Assembly: GCA_036250195.1 (NCBI GenBank)
Contig: JAVHZZ010000008.1
Span: forward strand, 13,153,434-13,217,433
DNA from: Mixophyes australis
Lineage: Eukaryota; Chordata; Amphibia; Anura; Limnodynastidae
Direction: 5' to 3'
DNA: 64,000 bases
Shown here: piece by piece, positions 61,565 through 64,000 of the stretch
Numbering within the stretch: the stretch's first letter is position 1
Layout: each line of letters begins with the position of its first letter
Translations under genes and position numbers: made by a program
Notes under the pieces: model-generated
What the model was told of the DNA's origin: nothing
The model's input: the letters and a program-made list of their open reading frames with translations, nothing else
Databases searched by the model: none

Positions 61565-61565
61565 T
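61519..61565. repeat. (TA)n(GT)n microsatellite
   Basis: TA run followed by GTGTGTGTG. Confidence 0.92.
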
Positions 61566-62503
61566 TAATATTAGTGTATATATATTTATATATATATTTA
61601 TATAAATATACATACATAGTGATCGCTGATTGCTTTTATCTAGCACACTGATGGGTTGTTACATCTGTGTACATAAATTGTGTACCCAACATTCACTCAT
61701 ATACTGATTTTTTTCTTGTATGAGATACATATCTTTGAGACATCTCTTGCTTAATTCTACCTCAGACCTCTTATTTATTTAACCAAATGTTTGCAACAAT
61801 AATAATTAACATTCTTTTTGAAGGCTCCATTTGTATTTTATTCTTAAGAAAAGTAAACTTCCAAGCCACAAGTATCGACTGGTACAATTAGCAGTGATGG
61901 ATATTTTCAGAGCTTGGAAAGCAACATAATTTGTTGTATATTCTAGATATAGATAAAAAGTGAATCTCCTGTAATTATCAGAACCATATCTGAGTTTTAG
62001 GTTCCCCTTTGGGATTAGTTTTCTCCTGTATTTAACCAGTAAACCTACTGAAAGACACTTTTTGGTGGCTGACAACAGGGAACAATAGCTTATGTCATAT
62101 CTGCCAATTCTCATGGACAGTCCTGTTTTTTGGAGATGGAAAGGGGTGTGGTATGCCAGACATTGGGAGTGGTCCCACCCAAAGTGGTTGTGATTTGGTC
62201 AGATCTCGATGTGTTGGTGAGGGGTGTGGCATTTTTTATCTAAAAAAATTTCAATTGGGAATTTTAGCAGTCATGGTTTAAATGTAACTACATAGCAAAT
62301 ATACAGAAAATTTTACATACACATTTGTGAATGTCACAAGTACTTTAGGGTCTTTGTGAAGAGGCATCGAAATACCAAAGCAAGAAAACTGCACACAAAC
62401 CTGGCGATCTGCAATGTGGTGTGTACACTTATAGCTCTCATGTTTGAATACAGGTGCATACCACAGTGTACAAATTAAACGTACTGCAGTACAAAAACTG
62501 TAA
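61566..62503. other. Upstream region, little recognised
   Basis: At 62093-62200, CATATCTGCCAATTCTCATG may be the decayed end of a family C-like element; otherwise nothing. Confidence 0.4.
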
Positions 62504-62698
62504 GGGGTAAATAAATGAAGTTGTGAGTTTCCGGCGGGTTTGAAAAGTGGAGATGATGCCTATAGCAACCAATCAGATTCTAGCTGTCATTTTGTAGAAT
62601 GTACTAAATAAATGATAGCTAGAATCTGATTGGCTGCTATAGGCAACAACTCCACTTCTCAAACCCACCAGAAACTTGCAGCTTGATACATTTATCCA
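62504..62698. mobile_element. Palindromic MITE, family A (copy A9) with TAA target duplication
   Basis: GGGGTAAATAAATGAAGTTG to GCAGCTTGATACATTTATCC; TAA at 62501-62503 and 62699-62701. The arms pair through GTTTCCGGCGGGTTTGA and TCAAACCCACCAGAAAC. A TAA duplication is typical of PIF/Harbinger-type elements. Confidence 0.9.
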
Positions 62699-63583
62699 TA
62701 AGAATGTCAGTCATATCTGACTGACATTGATATCTGACACCAGCAGCTGAAATAACGGGTCACTTTCTGGAATATAACTATTTTAGATAAATCAACAGGG
62801 CAGTACGACCTTATGTTAAAAAAAGTGTTTTGTTAAAAAGCAAGAGCCTGATTCCTCTGTTTATCTGTATGGACCCAATACGGAAACTCCATCTACTTCA
62901 ATAACCTCACTCACTTTTGTTTTGTAGTATTGTTGAATTCATATCTGTTAAGGCACACTGCACATTTAATGGAGCTTTTGTGAGTTAAATACGCCACTCA
63001 TGTATGGCAGATAGTGTGAGACTACCCCTCCTCCTAACTTCCCCATTACACAGCTGAGATATAGGTCACACTGTAATCCTCAGTTCTGGAACAAGTTCAT
63101 GAATAGATCTACAATAAAGTTTTATGGAACAGAGAACTCTATTGAGAACTATGGAGGTTTCGCAGAAAGTGCAGACTGTTTAGAGATCCAGCTCTCAGCT
63201 CCAGGTAAAGGGGGAGGGAGGATGAATGGGTTCACTAAAGGTGAAGTTGTCCTTTAAAGTTGCCTACACAGTTTATGAGCTGAAACTATTCTTGTGAATG
63301 CAGTCTATCAAATCACAAAAAACTGAGTGCCTCATGGACAGATTGGCTGCGGCTTCATAAATACATTAATATAGATATAGATCAGCCCACAAAAGGGCTC
63401 CCATCAGTGTGTGCGTAACACGTATGACCAGCTGAAGGTGGTCTGATTTGACAATGGTCTGCTGTAAAGACACCAGCGGTGTGTATTCAGCGCCCACGTC
63501 TGCCTATGTATAAGCACCTTAAGGCTTTTCAGTAACCCCAATACTAATGCACCATATACAACTGCACAAGTCATCATCATCAT
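62699..63583. other. Upstream region with no recognised feature
   Basis: Nothing recognised. Confidence 0.4.
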
Positions 63584-63797
63584 CACTGTGGGTTTCCTCT
63601 GGGTGCTCCAGTTTCCTCCCACATTCCAAAAACATACTGGTAGGTTAATTGGCTGCTATCAAAATTGACCCTAGTCTGTGTGTCTGTGTTAGGGAATTTA
63701 GACTGTAAGCTTTAATGGGGCAGGGACTGATGTTAGTGTGTTCTCTGTAGAGCGCTGAGGAATTAGTGGGGCTATATGAATAATTGATGATGATCCG
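63584..63797 (+). mobile_element. tRNA-headed SINE, 5'-truncated
   Basis: GTGGGTTTCCTCTGGGTGCT, AACATACTGGTAGGTTAATT, GACTGTAAGCTTTAATGGGG and GGGGCTATATGAATAATTGA. Confidence 0.83.
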
Positions 63798-64000
63798 AGG
63801 ACCCCATCTACCACAATGCTCTCCCCAAAGGATTGACTGGCATTAGCCCTCAGGGTCAAGTTCAGTGCTTGATACATTTGCCCACGCTGCAGTCCCCATC
63901 TAGTATTATGGGGACTACGGTATTATGATATAATTTGTCTGATGCGGGAGATATCACTGACATCTCCTGTGTTATGCTTTTGTTTAATAGTTAATTTACT

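Overview
This window looks like a piece of a large, repeat-rich vertebrate nuclear genome, most likely an anuran amphibian (frog or toad). The reasons are long AT-rich introns, abundant short palindromic DNA transposons (MITEs), hAT and Tc1 remnants, tRNA-headed SINEs with an L2-like tail, a Helitron end and long simple repeats. The species assignment is inference; no bacterial or viral gene organisation is present.

The one host protein gene I can support is LRRIQ3 (leucine-rich repeats and IQ motif containing 3) on the minus strand. Seven coding exons lie between 57360 (ATG) and 26877 (TGA). All splice junctions have GT/AG ends and compatible phases, and the joined CDS is 1899 bp (632 codons plus stop). 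It encodes N-terminal leucine-rich repeats, an IQ calmodulin-binding motif and a long charged helical C-terminus. An acceptor-like site 24 bp upstream of the ATG suggests a further non-coding 5' exon that I cannot locate.

Layout. 1-26668: intergenic DNA downstream of the gene, holding a Helitron, a Tc1-like relic with a MITE inside it, a solo LTR with a perfect 5-bp target duplication, SINEs, MITEs, a decayed BED-finger hAT transposase (22381-24176) and its deletion derivative (25785-26379). 26669-57384: LRRIQ3 with introns full of mobile DNA. Intron 6 holds a 1.46-kb minisatellite of 21-bp units. Intron 5 holds a 630-bp hAT element that keeps only the transposase C-terminus. Intron 4 holds a 2.17-kb hAT element carrying a 280-codon BED-finger reading frame plus an antisense fragment of 18S rRNA. 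The 43.8-48.1 kb intron holds a nest of at least five DNA elements. 57385-64000: region upstream of the coding start, with paired palindromic MITEs, SINEs, a 1.29-kb GA-rich minisatellite and (TA)n tracts; no further coding exon was recognised.

The most unusual item is the 18S-rRNA-derived segment at about 40727-40871 inside the hAT element at 39120-41285. Also notable are the C-terminus-only hAT element (32973-33602), the nested-element cluster at 44297-46003, and a MITE-into-MITE insertion with a TA target duplication at 50281-50690. Most long open reading frames in the window are products of 21-bp or GA-rich tandem repeats, or of (TA)n tracts, and are not genes.
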